DNA from: Pseudomonadota bacterium
GTDB taxonomy: Bacteria; Pseudomonadota; Alphaproteobacteria; Rhizobiales; Tepidamorphaceae
NCBI GenBank assembly: GCA_023435545.1
Contig: JAEYRQ010000343.1
Coordinates: forward strand, 1 to 9,392
Length of the DNA: 9,392 bases
Direction: 5' to 3'
Shown here: piece by piece, positions 1-6,425 of the stretch
How the letters are laid out: every line of letters starts with the position of its first letter
Position numbering within the stretch: the stretch's first letter is position 1
Made by a program: the position numbers and the translations under genes
Notes under the pieces: model-generated
Told to the model about the DNA's origin: nothing
The model's database searches: none
Seen by the model: the letters and a program-made list of their open reading frames with translations, nothing else

Positions 1-214
1 CTACAGGCCCCGGCCACCTCGCTCGAAGCCGGATTAGGCACGGCGTCTCAGGCACGCCACGCCGCCGCGGAGCCGCCGTAGCCGGGCCCCGCAGCGAGGA
101 AGGCTCGGCGGATGCGCCGGTCGAGCCCCACCGCATCCATGACGCTGCCGACATCGCCGCCAATCGCCTCGCCAGCTTCTTTTCGGGAAGGTGCCGGCGC
201 GCAGATGATGGGCG
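1..214. other. Left-edge stretch without a convincing gene
   Basis: I see no supported gene here. The short open frames on both strands are arginine-rich or lack a plausible start and ribosome site, as expected by chance at this GC content. One minus-strand frame, closed by a stop at 48-50 and open back to about 229, has codon use rather like the real genes (it reads ...MDAVGLDRRIRRAFLAAG...). Its only ATG (138-140) would give just 30 residues and has no clear Shine-Dalgarno. It could be a decayed gene end or chance. No repeat, insertion-sequence end or tRNA was recognised. Confidence 0.5.
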
Positions 215-228
215 TTGACGCGCGTCAA
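215..228 (+). promoter_or_regulatory. FNR/FixK/Anr-type activator site (TTGA-N6-TCAA)
   Basis: The bases TTGACGCGCGTCAA form a perfect 14-base palindrome. They fit the TTGA-N6-TCAA core bound by CRP/FNR-superfamily regulators such as FNR, Anr, FixK and FnrL, which act when oxygen is low. The best-known consensus has T and A at the inner positions (TTGAT-N4-ATCAA); here they are C and G, a change seen in FixK-type sites. The centre is at 221.5, exactly 41.5 bases before position 263, where a -10-like hexamer at 251-256 would place the transcription start. That is the class II activator position. The first gene downstream is the acyltransferase at 497, so the site probably controls the pta-ackA-fabI operon. 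No comparable -10 is seen on the left side. The regulator itself is not in the window. Confidence 0.6.
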
Positions 229-250
229 AGACTTCATTCAGTTTGGCGCG

Positions 251-256
251 TACTAA
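251..256 (+). promoter_or_regulatory. Possible -10 element of the operon promoter
   Basis: The hexamer TACTAA matches the TATAAT consensus at only three of six positions, so on its own it is weak. Its support is spacing: a start site near 263 would put the upstream FNR/FixK-type palindrome at -41.5, where an activator replaces the -35 contact. The hexamer lies in an AT-richer patch that is itself part of an imperfect dyad (ACTAAAGCGCCTTAGT, 252-267). The predicted leader to the GTG at 497 would be about 234 nt. Confidence 0.35.
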
Positions 257-288
257 AGCGCCTTAGTTCCCCTCGCGGAGCCCGCTGG

Positions 289-510
289 ATGGGTGGTCGT
301 GAAACTGTTTGGGCCGCTGCGGCGCGCGATGTCGGCGAGTACGGCCCTGTGCCCGTCGCAGCCGGGTCTCAGCGACTGATCGAACCCGCATTCATCCACC
401 TGGCCAGGACCTGCCTAGCTCACAGTGAGCGCCGCCGCGAGGTGCGCGAGGGCAACACCCGTCCGGCGTGGACCCGGGTTCCATGGAGAAGCTCAAGTGA
501 ACGTCTCTGA
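289..510 (+). CDS. Doubtful 73-aa leader ORF ahead of pta
   Basis: An ATG at 289-291 follows a GGAG (276-279) at acceptable spacing and opens a 73-codon frame. It ends 14 bases inside the acyltransferase gene, a layout that could mean translational coupling. Against it, the product is arginine-rich and has no domain, repeat or membrane segment that I recognise. The same frame runs open further upstream, as chance frames do in GC-rich DNA. It is listed because it would fill the otherwise empty predicted leader. I consider it more likely not a gene. Confidence 0.15.
   Translation: MGGRETVWAAAARDVGEYGPVPVAAGSQRLIEPAFIHLARTCLAHSERRREVREGNTRPAWTRVPWRSSSERL
418..430. promoter_or_regulatory. 13-base perfect dyad, possible operator
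   Basis: GCTCAC-A-GTGAGC is a perfect inverted repeat with 6-base arms and a single central base. It ends 66 bases before the preferred start of the acyltransferase. The one-base centre makes a tight RNA hairpin unlikely, so a dimeric DNA-binding protein site is the better guess. It contains the alternative GTG start at 425. I do not recognise a specific regulator for this motif. Confidence 0.3.
485..499 (+). promoter_or_regulatory. Shine-Dalgarno and GTG start of pta
   Basis: GGAG at 485-488 lies 8 bases before a GTG at 497-499. This is the best ribosome site for the acyltransferase frame. The more upstream in-frame GTG (425) has only a poorly placed AGGA, and an in-frame TAG at 416-418 rules out anything longer. 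The 24 residues added by the upstream start are arginine- and alanine-rich and do not look like part of the enzyme fold. Confidence 0.65.
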
Positions 511-1474
511 CGCGGCGCCGAAGATCCCCGTGGCCTCCAGGCGGCACCAGAAGTATGAGCGCCTGCTGGCCGCTGCGCGGGAGTTTCCGCCGCTGAGGGT
601 GGCGGTCGCGCACCCTTGTGACGAGGCGGCGCTCGGCGCCGTGCTCGAGGCCGTGGCGCTGCAGCTGGTCGAGCCGATCCTGGTCGGCCCCGCCGTCAAG
701 ATCGCCGCTGTCGCCGACAGGATGAAGGTTGATCTGTCGCCGTTTCGCGTCGTCGATGCAGAGCACAGCCACGATGCCGCCGCCAAGGCCGTGGCCCTCG
801 TGCGTGCCGGCGAGGCCGATGCGCTGTGGAAGGGCAGCCTCCACACCGACGAATTGATGGGCGCCGTCGTGGCGCGTGACGGCGGCCTTAGAACCGCGCG
901 TCGGGTCAGTCATTGCTTCGTGATGGATGTGCCTGCGCATGACGCGCCGCTGATCGTCACCGATGCGGCGGTCAACATTGCCCCAACTCTTGAGGACAAG
1001 CAGGCGATCGTCCAGAACGCCATCGAGCTGGCGCAGGCGCTGCGCATCGATCCGGTGCGCGTGGCGATCCTCTCGGCGATGGAGACAGTGAACCCGAAGG
1101 TGCCCTCGACCATCGAGGCGGCTGCACTGTGCAAGATGGCCGACCGGGGCCAGATCACCGGCGCACTCATCGACGGCCCCCTCGCGCTCGACAACGCCAT
1201 CGATCTCGGATCGGCGACGATCAAGAACATCCGCTCGCCGGTCGCCGGGCGCGCCAATGTCCTCGTCGTGCCCGATCTGGAGGCCGGCAACGTACTTGCG
1301 AAGAGCCTGACATTCCTGGCCGACGCAGACGCGGCGGGCATCGTGCTCGGCGCGCGGGTTCCGATCATCCTGACGAGCCGCGCCGACAGCCGCATCACGC
1401 GGCTCGCGTCCTGCGCGGTCGCCTCGCTGGTGGCCGCAGCGAGCCGGGCCCGTGCGGCGGTTCCGGAGGTCTGA
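497..1474 (+). CDS. pta: Phosphate acetyl/butyryltransferase (Ptb-type)
   Basis: The enzyme exchanges CoA for phosphate on an acyl group (acyl-CoA + Pi to acyl phosphate + CoA) in the cytoplasm. From the GTG at 497 it is 325 aa, the length of the compact PTA/PTB catalytic domain, without the long N-terminal region of enterobacterial Pta. Family signatures, numbered from that start, are LVGP (62-65), LWKGSLHTDELM (110-121), TDAAVNIAPTLEDKQ (155-169), SAMETVNPKVPST (193-205), GALIDGPLALDNA (222-234) and VPDLEAGN (258-265). Many proteobacterial relatives carry an N-terminal MaoC-like hydratase domain; this one does not. The stop is 3 nt before ackA, so the acyl phosphate is presumably handed to that kinase for ATP synthesis. 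Acetyl-CoA is the likely substrate given the partner, but family members also use propionyl- or butyryl-CoA, and sequence alone does not decide. A start at the GTG at 425 is possible but less likely. Confidence 0.88.
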   Translation: MNVSDAAPKIPVASRRHQKYERLLAAAREFPPLRVAVAHPCDEAALGAVLEAVALQLVEPILVGPAVKIAAVADRMKVDLSPFRVVDAEHSHDAAAKAVALVRAGEADALWKGSLHTDELMGAVVARDGGLRTARRVSHCFVMDVPAHDAPLIVTDAAVNIAPTLEDKQAIVQNAIELAQALRIDPVRVAILSAMETVNPKVPSTIEAAALCKMADRGQITGALIDGPLALDNAIDLGSATIKNIRSPVAGRANVLVVPDLEAGNVLAKSLTFLADADAAGIVLGARVPIILTSRADSRITRLASCAVASLVAAASRARAAVPEV

Positions 1475-1477
1475 GGC

Positions 1478-2692
1478 ATGACGGCCGTCCACCTCGTGCT
1501 GAATGCCGGCTCGTCCAGCCTGAAGTTCCAGGTGTTCGGGGCCGGGGAGTCGGCCGAACCGAAGCGCTTCTATCGCGGCATCTTCGAGGGTCCGAACGGC
1601 TCGCCGCGCTTCCTGGTCAAGGATTCGGCCGGCGAGGTCATCGCTAGGCAGTCCTGGGCCGATACGGACAGCTTCGGCCATCACGAGGCGCTGGACCATC
1701 TGGCCCAATGGCTGCGCGGGCGCAGGCAGGAGTACCAGCTTGCCGCCGTCGGACATCGGGTGGTGCACGGGGGTACCGACTTCAGCGGCCCGACCCTCGT
1801 CGACCGCCAGGTGATCGAGACGCTGGAGCGCTTCATTCCGCTGGCGCCTCTGCACCAGCCGCACAACCTCGCCCCGATCCGCATTCTGCTGGAGCGGTTT
1901 CCGGATCTGCCGCAGGTCGCCTGCTTCGATACGGCGTTTCACCGCGGGCAGCCGGAGATCGCCCAGCTCTACGCCCTGCCGCGCGAGATGCTGGCGCGAG
2001 GGGTGCGTCGCTACGGCTTCCATGGCCTCTCTTACGCCTACATCGCCGCAAGGCTGCACGAGTTCGATCCTGAACTGGCGAAAGGGCGCGTCGTCGTCGC
2101 CCATCTCGGCAACGGCGCCAGCCTGTGCGCGCTCGCGAACGGCAGGAGCATCGCCACCACCATGGGCTTCTCGGCCCTCGAAGGGCTGCCGATGGGAACC
2201 CGCAGCGGCTCCGTCGATCCGGGTGTAATCCTCTATATGATCCGGGAGATGGGTCTCAGCCCCGAGGAAGCCGAGACCGTCCTCTACACCAGGTCGGGAC
2301 TGCTGGGCGTCTCCGGGGTCTCGAACGACATGCGCATTCTCCGCTCGCTGGCGGACGCGAATGCCGATGTGCGCCAGGCGATCGATCTCTTCGTCTACCG
2401 GATCGTGCGGGAGGCCGGATCGCTGATCGCGGCGCTGGGTGGGATCGACGCCATCATTTTCACCGCCGGGATCGGCGAGAACGACGCGGCGACGCGTGCC
2501 GAGGTGGTGGAGGGCCTCGCCTGGGCCGGGTTCGATCTCGATGAGCGGGCGAATATGGTCGGAGATGCGCGCATATCGCGGGGTGACGGCCCGTCCGCCT
2601 GGGTCGTGCCGACGGACGAGGAACAGATGATCGCGCGCGAGATGCAGGCCGTTCTGCCCGTGCACAGGACAAGCAACGAGTACGTCTCGTAG
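1478..2692 (+). CDS. ackA: Acetate kinase
   Basis: The protein transfers phosphate between acetyl phosphate and ADP, giving acetate and ATP, and is a cytoplasmic ASKHA-fold enzyme. It is 404 aa, about the usual length (near 400). Expected active-site elements are present: N9 in LVLNAGSSSLKF, R94 in VGHRVVHGG, D151 in CFDTAFH, H182 in YGFHGLSY, the nucleotide-binding run VVAHLGNGASLCA (205-217), R242 in LPMGTRSGSVDPG, E334 in TAGIGEN, and the C-terminal TDEEQMIA with the metal-site glutamate (E381 or E382). These match the catalytic Asn, Arg, Asp, His, Arg and Glu of the studied archaeal enzyme. A strong GGAGG (1465-1469), 8 bases before the ATG, overlaps the end of pta. Together the pair makes the Pta-AckA route for ATP from acyl-CoA. 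Propionate or butyrate kinase activity cannot be excluded, but the motifs fit acetate kinase well. No key residue is missing. Confidence 0.96.
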   Translation: MTAVHLVLNAGSSSLKFQVFGAGESAEPKRFYRGIFEGPNGSPRFLVKDSAGEVIARQSWADTDSFGHHEALDHLAQWLRGRRQEYQLAAVGHRVVHGGTDFSGPTLVDRQVIETLERFIPLAPLHQPHNLAPIRILLERFPDLPQVACFDTAFHRGQPEIAQLYALPREMLARGVRRYGFHGLSYAYIAARLHEFDPELAKGRVVVAHLGNGASLCALANGRSIATTMGFSALEGLPMGTRSGSVDPGVILYMIREMGLSPEEAETVLYTRSGLLGVSGVSNDMRILRSLADANADVRQAIDLFVYRIVREAGSLIAALGGIDAIIFTAGIGENDAATRAEVVEGLAWAGFDLDERANMVGDARISRGDGPSAWVVPTDEEQMIAREMQAVLPVHRTSNEYVS

Positions 2693-2708
2693 AGAGGGAG
2701 AAGCATCA

Positions 2709-3221
2709 ATGGTTGCCCCAAAGCCCGGTTCGATCGATTCCGCCTCGGCCCACGATCTAGGCGACGAGACGTTCATGACCGCCGACGACCTTCGCACCTA
2801 CACGGCTGAGGTCACGATGGCCAAGGTCTCCAAGGATATCGACGCGATGCAGCGAGCCGCCAACGCCAAGGACGCGCTGATCAAGACGCTGGCGCAGCCC
2901 CTCGACCTCACCCCGGAAAGGGTGCACGAGATCGGGACCCGGCTCCTCACCAAGCTCCGGGCGGCGGCCGCGCGCGGCGACACCGAACTGATGGTGATGC
3001 GGTTTCCGAGCGCGCTGTGCAACGACAAGGGGCGGGCGATCAACAACTACGATTCCGAATGGCCGGAAACACTGATCGGTCGTCCGCGCCAGGCCTACGA
3101 GCTGTGGCGCGACAAGCTGCGCCCGGCGGGTTACCGCCTCAAGGCGATGATCGTCGACTGGCCGGGCGGCATGCCGGGCGACGTCGGCTTCTTCCTCGAA
3201 TGGGGCGAGACCAAACGCTGA
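2709..3221 (+). CDS. Uncharacterised 170-aa protein of the pta-ackA-fabI operon
   Basis: I do not recognise this protein. It starts 16 nt after ackA with a good GGAG (2697-2700). It has no signal peptide or membrane segment, so it is probably cytoplasmic. Residues about 25-90 look helical and charged, with heptad-like spacing (AKVSKDIDAMQRAANAK, then a TPERVHEIGTRLLTKL helix). Residues about 92-168 look like a small alpha/beta domain with hydrophobic strands (ELMVMRFPSALC, YRLKAMIVDWPGG, VGFFLEW) and several tryptophans. The short segment INNYDSEWPETL, rich in acidic and amide side chains, could be a contact or metal-binding loop, though nothing proves that. Codon use matches its neighbours. 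Its place directly before the DUF3141 gene suggests a partner or accessory of that protein, a phasin-like or regulatory role being possible. A later ATG (2775) exists but has a poorer ribosome site. Confidence 0.85.
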   Translation: MVAPKPGSIDSASAHDLGDETFMTADDLRTYTAEVTMAKVSKDIDAMQRAANAKDALIKTLAQPLDLTPERVHEIGTRLLTKLRAAAARGDTELMVMRFPSALCNDKGRAINNYDSEWPETLIGRPRQAYELWRDKLRPAGYRLKAMIVDWPGGMPGDVGFFLEWGETKR

Positions 3222-3255
3222 GCCTCGGCATCCTCCCGTTGCCCCGAGAGATTCC

Positions 3256-5574
3256 ATGAGTGACACGCAGGCCCTGAAGACCGATCCCGCGGCCCGGCTC
3301 GCACTGCTCTATGCGAAGGTGGCGGAGGTGCAGCGCAGCCGCTTTGCCGCCGCCGCCGACAGCTATACGGCGACCATGAACAAGGCCGCACGCGCGTGGC
3401 GCGAAAGCCTCGAGCCGCTCACGCCGCTCGACATCTGGCGCGATGCGACCGGCTACTGGATCGACAACGCGCAGCGCTGGGTCCTGTACTGGGACACGAT
3501 GCGCCGGCGGGGCAACAACTGGATCGAGCACGAGAAGGCCGGCAAGCCGCCGCTGCTGGCCTTCGACTACGAGCCGGTCGCCGATGGCCGCAGCTTCGAT
3601 CGTCCTGTCAACTATGCGCTGGTGCAGATCGTCCCCCCGGAGGGCGTCCAGACCGACCCCGACAAGCGGCCGTTCCTGATCATCGATCCGCGGGCCGGAC
3701 ACGGTCCCGGGATCGGCGGCTTCAAGCAGGGTTCCGAGGCGGGATTCGCTCTCAGGGCAGGGCACCCGGTGTATTTCGCGGTCTTCACCCCCGATCCCGT
3801 CGAGGGCCAGACGCTGGCCGACGTCTCGAAGGCGGAGACGGAGTTCCTGCGGATCATCGGCGAGCGACATCCCACGCGTGGCAAGCCGGTGATCATCGGC
3901 AACTGCCAGGGCGGGTGGGCGGCCATGCTGGTCGGCGCGCTCGACCCGGACCGTGCCGGTCCGATCGTGGTCAACGGCGCGCCCATGTCCTACTGGGCCG
4001 GCAACGACGCCGAGAACCCGATGCGCTATGCCGGCGGCATCCTCGGTGGTGCCTGGACCGCGCTGCTGGCGAGCGATCTGGGCGGCGGCAAGTTCGACGG
4101 GGCCTATCTCGTCGACAATTTCGAGTACCTGAACCCCGCGAATACCTTCTTCACGAAGTACTACAGCCTCTTTTCCCGGATCGACACCGAGCCTGAGCGC
4201 TTCCTCGAGTTCGAGCGCTGGTGGGGCGGCTACTTCCTGATGAACACCGAGGAGATCCGCTGGATCGTCGAGAACCTGTTCGTCGGCAACCGCCTCGCCG
4301 AGGGTGACGCGCAGTGGGCGGAGGGACAGGCGTTCGATCTGAGGGCGATCCGCTCGCCGATCATCCTGTTCGCGTCGCTGGGCGACAACATCACCCCGCC
4401 GCAGCAGGCGTTCAACTGGGTCGCCGACGTCTATCCGACGACCGAGGATCTGAAGGCCAGTGGTCAGGTGATCGTCGGGCTGATGCACGACAGCATCGGC
4501 CACCTCGGGATCTTCGTCTCCGGCGCCATCGCCCGGCGCGAACATGCCCAGATCATCGACCTTCTCGACTACATCGAGCACCTGCCGCCCGGCCTCTATG
4601 GCATGCGCATCACCGAGGAAATGGTCGAGGAAAAGCGCCAGTACGACGTCACGCTGACCGAGCGCCGCGTCGAGGAACTGCAGCTTCTGCAGAAATACGG
4701 CCGCCGCGACGAACTCCCCTTCCGCGAAGTGGCGCGGGTTTCGGAGCTGAATACTCAAGTCTACCAAGCCTTTGTCCACCCGGTCCTGTCCGCGCTCGTC
4801 ACGCCCGAGGCCGGCAGGGCGGCCCGCATCTTCCATCCCCTGAGGATGCAGCGCTGGGCCATCTCGGACCTCAATCCGTGGCTGACGGGGCTCGGCAACG
4901 TCGCGCAGTTTGTCGCCGCAAATCGGATGAAGCGCGACGAGGCCGGTCCGGGTGCCTCTGCCGAAAAGCTGGCGGCCGCCGGCATCACCGCCGGGCTCGA
5001 CCTCTATCGGCACTTCCGCGATGCGATGGTCGAGCATCTGTTCTTCAGCATCTACGGCCCGATGGCGGCCCTGGCACCGTCCGCAGAGCGGTCCGAGCAG
5101 AAGCCGGCCGAGGACCGCGTCACCCCCGCGGTACTCCAGGCGCTCGCGCAGATCAACACGGGCGGGTTTACGGCCGCCGCGGTGCGGGCGGCGCTGCTGG
5201 CCTCCAGCATGCGGAAGCAGCGCAAGCTGTCCGGGCTCAAGCGGATCCGCGAACTGGTCGGTGCCGAGGTCGGCCTCCTCGACATGCCGGTGGACGAGGC
5301 CCGCGAGCTGATCCGCCTCCAGTCGCTGATCGTCGACCATGATCCCGAGGAGGCGCTTCGTACGCTGCCGCAGCTCCTGCGGACCGATGAGGAGCGCCGC
5401 CATATCATCGAGCTTCTCGATCGGCTGGCGCGCAATCTCAGCCTCACGCCGGAGCAGCAGGCCTTTGTTCCGAAGCTCACCGGGCTGCTGCTGCGCGACA
5501 TGCCACCGGTCAAGCCGACGGTGGTGCCGCTGCCGGGCTCGAAGTCGAGCACGCCCAGGGCGGTCGGCGCATGA
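3256..5574 (+). CDS. DUF3141 protein: PHA-synthase-like alpha/beta-hydrolase with TerB-like tail
   Basis: This 772-aa protein fits the DUF3141 family, a relative of poly(3-hydroxyalkanoate) synthase. An N-terminal helical region (about 10-95, tryptophan-rich, DIWRDATGYWIDNAQRW) precedes an alpha/beta-hydrolase core (about 115-450). The nucleophile elbow reads GNCQGG with C217, resembling the G-x-C-x-G-G lipase-like box of PhaC. A likely acid is D377 in SLGDNITPP and a likely base is H416 in SIGHLGIF, giving a complete Cys-Asp-His triad. The last part (about 620-755) is all helical with acidic residues and resembles a TerB-like domain (RTDEERRHIIELLDRLA, LTPEQQAFVPKL); this is inference. There is no signal peptide. 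It follows the 170-aa gene by 34 nt with GAGAG at 3246-3250, and its stop overlaps fabI. Substrate is unknown: acyl-CoA, hydroxyacyl-CoA or polyester are reasonable guesses. True PhaC is usually shorter (about 350-600 aa), so I do not call it a polymerase. Confidence 0.92.
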   Translation: MSDTQALKTDPAARLALLYAKVAEVQRSRFAAAADSYTATMNKAARAWRESLEPLTPLDIWRDATGYWIDNAQRWVLYWDTMRRRGNNWIEHEKAGKPPLLAFDYEPVADGRSFDRPVNYALVQIVPPEGVQTDPDKRPFLIIDPRAGHGPGIGGFKQGSEAGFALRAGHPVYFAVFTPDPVEGQTLADVSKAETEFLRIIGERHPTRGKPVIIGNCQGGWAAMLVGALDPDRAGPIVVNGAPMSYWAGNDAENPMRYAGGILGGAWTALLASDLGGGKFDGAYLVDNFEYLNPANTFFTKYYSLFSRIDTEPERFLEFERWWGGYFLMNTEEIRWIVENLFVGNRLAEGDAQWAEGQAFDLRAIRSPIILFASLGDNITPPQQAFNWVADVYPTTEDLKASGQVIVGLMHDSIGHLGIFVSGAIARREHAQIIDLLDYIEHLPPGLYGMRITEEMVEEKRQYDVTLTERRVEELQLLQKYGRRDELPFREVARVSELNTQVYQAFVHPVLSALVTPEAGRAARIFHPLRMQRWAISDLNPWLTGLGNVAQFVAANRMKRDEAGPGASAEKLAAAGITAGLDLYRHFRDAMVEHLFFSIYGPMAALAPSAERSEQKPAEDRVTPAVLQALAQINTGGFTAAAVRAALLASSMRKQRKLSGLKRIRELVGAEVGLLDMPVDEARELIRLQSLIVDHDPEEALRTLPQLLRTDEERRHIIELLDRLARNLSLTPEQQAFVPKLTGLLLRDMPPVKPTVVPLPGSKSSTPRAVGA

Positions 5575-6353
5575 TCGAGATGCCGGCCGGAAAGGCGCTC
5601 GAGGGCAAGCGTGCGCTGGTGCTCGGGATCGCCAACGAGCATTCGATCGCCTATGGCTGCGCGCGGGTCTTCCGTGCGCTGGGCGCTGAACTGGCGGTCA
5701 CCTACCTCAACGAGAAGGCAAAGCCCTTTGTCGAGCCGCTGGCGCGCGACCTGGGCGCGGCCGTGTTTGCGCCCTGCGACGTTTCCCGCGAGGGCGAGCT
5801 CGAGGCGGTGTTTGAGGAGATCGGCACCGTCTGGGGCGGCCTCGATATCGCGCTGCACTCCATCGCGTTTGCGCCCAGGGAGGATTTGCAGGGGCGGCTC
5901 ATCGACAGTTCGGCCGACGGGTTCAAGATCGCGATCGATGTCTCCTGCCATTCGTTCATCCGCATGGCGCGCCTCGCGGAGCCGCTGATGGCCGGCGGCG
6001 GCACCCTGATTGCGATGAGCTATCACGGCGCCGACAAGGTGGTGCCGAGCTACAACCTGATGGGGCCGGTCAAGGCGGCCCTTGAGAGTGCCGTGCGATA
6101 CCTCGCATACGAACTCGGCGAGAAGGGCATCCGCGTGCATGCGGTCTCTCCCGGACCTCTCAAGACTCGTGCGGCCTCCGGCCTCAAGGACTTCGACGTT
6201 CTGCTGGCCGAGGCGGTGGAACGGGCGCCGATCGGTGAACTCGTCGACATCGACGACGTGGGCCTGACGACCGCCTTCCTTGCAACGCCGTTCGCCCGCA
6301 GGCTGACGGGAATGACGGTCTATGTCGACGGAGGCTTGAGCATAATGGCCTGA
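5571..6353 (+). CDS. fabI: Enoyl-[acyl-carrier-protein] reductase, FabI type
   Basis: The protein reduces the trans-2 double bond of enoyl thioesters with NADH or NADPH, the last step of the fatty acid elongation cycle. It is a 260-aa cytoplasmic SDR protein, the family's normal length. The glycine-rich loop is LGIANEHSIAYG (18-29). The FabI catalytic set is Y151, Y161 and K168 (SYHGADKVVPSYNLMGPVK), aligning with E. coli Y146, Y156 and K163. The substrate loop ASGLKDFDVLL (202-212) and the C-terminal YVDGG are also present. At the place of E. coli G93, which shapes the triclosan pocket, it has A99 (HSIAFAP). The ATG overlaps the upstream stop as ATGA, implying coupled translation; an ATG at 5580 is an alternative start. 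Because it sits in a pta-ackA operon rather than with fatty acid genes, it may be a second, condition-specific reductase acting on acyl-CoA or ACP substrates. A housekeeping copy elsewhere is expected but not visible. Confidence 0.95.
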   Translation: MIEMPAGKALEGKRALVLGIANEHSIAYGCARVFRALGAELAVTYLNEKAKPFVEPLARDLGAAVFAPCDVSREGELEAVFEEIGTVWGGLDIALHSIAFAPREDLQGRLIDSSADGFKIAIDVSCHSFIRMARLAEPLMAGGGTLIAMSYHGADKVVPSYNLMGPVKAALESAVRYLAYELGEKGIRVHAVSPGPLKTRAASGLKDFDVLLAEAVERAPIGELVDIDDVGLTTAFLATPFARRLTGMTVYVDGGLSIMA

Positions 6354-6370
6354 AGCGGCGTCGGCCCCGC

Positions 6371-6395
6371 GGACGGGGACGGCTCTCGCCCGTCC
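6371..6395. terminator. Hairpin between convergent genes, possible terminator
   Basis: GGACGGG (6371-6377) pairs perfectly with CCCGTCC (6389-6395) across an 11-base loop. It lies in the 72-nt gap between the stops of fabI and the SulP gene, where both operons must end. There is no T-run after it on either strand, so it is not a classic intrinsic terminator. It may only stabilise 3' ends or act with Rho. A competing shorter stem (CCCCG/CGGGG, around 6365-6378) shares one arm. Confidence 0.35.
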
Positions 6396-6425
6396 ATGTG
6401 CGCTATCCGCAGACCAATCCTCGCG

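Noticed and set aside
48..229. Minus-strand frame with gene-like codon use at the left edge
   Set aside because: It has no acceptable start codon or ribosome site; the only ATG gives 30 residues. Too little to call a gene or pseudogene.
34..237. 67-codon minus-strand frame, Arg/Cys-rich
   Set aside because: Composition is unlike any real protein in the window, and its start region overlaps the FNR/FixK-type palindrome.
392..2797. 801-codon open frame on the minus strand across pta and ackA
   Set aside because: It is antisense to two genes with clear enzyme motifs. Its Arg/Asp/His/Gly-rich product is the usual shadow of GC-rich codons, with no recognisable domain.
3139..5403. 754-codon open frame on the minus strand across the DUF3141 gene
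   Set aside because: It is a low-complexity, charged shadow of the real coding strand, without a ribosome site or family motif.
3256..5574. Calling the DUF3141 gene phaC (PHA synthase)
   Set aside because: The Cys box is similar, but length, N-terminus and extra C-terminal domain differ, and no phaA, phaB or recognised phasin gene is nearby.
5052..6140. 362-codon minus-strand frame opposite fabI and the end of the DUF3141 gene
   Set aside because: It is antisense to the intact FabI active site and overlaps two genes. The composition is typical of a shadow frame.
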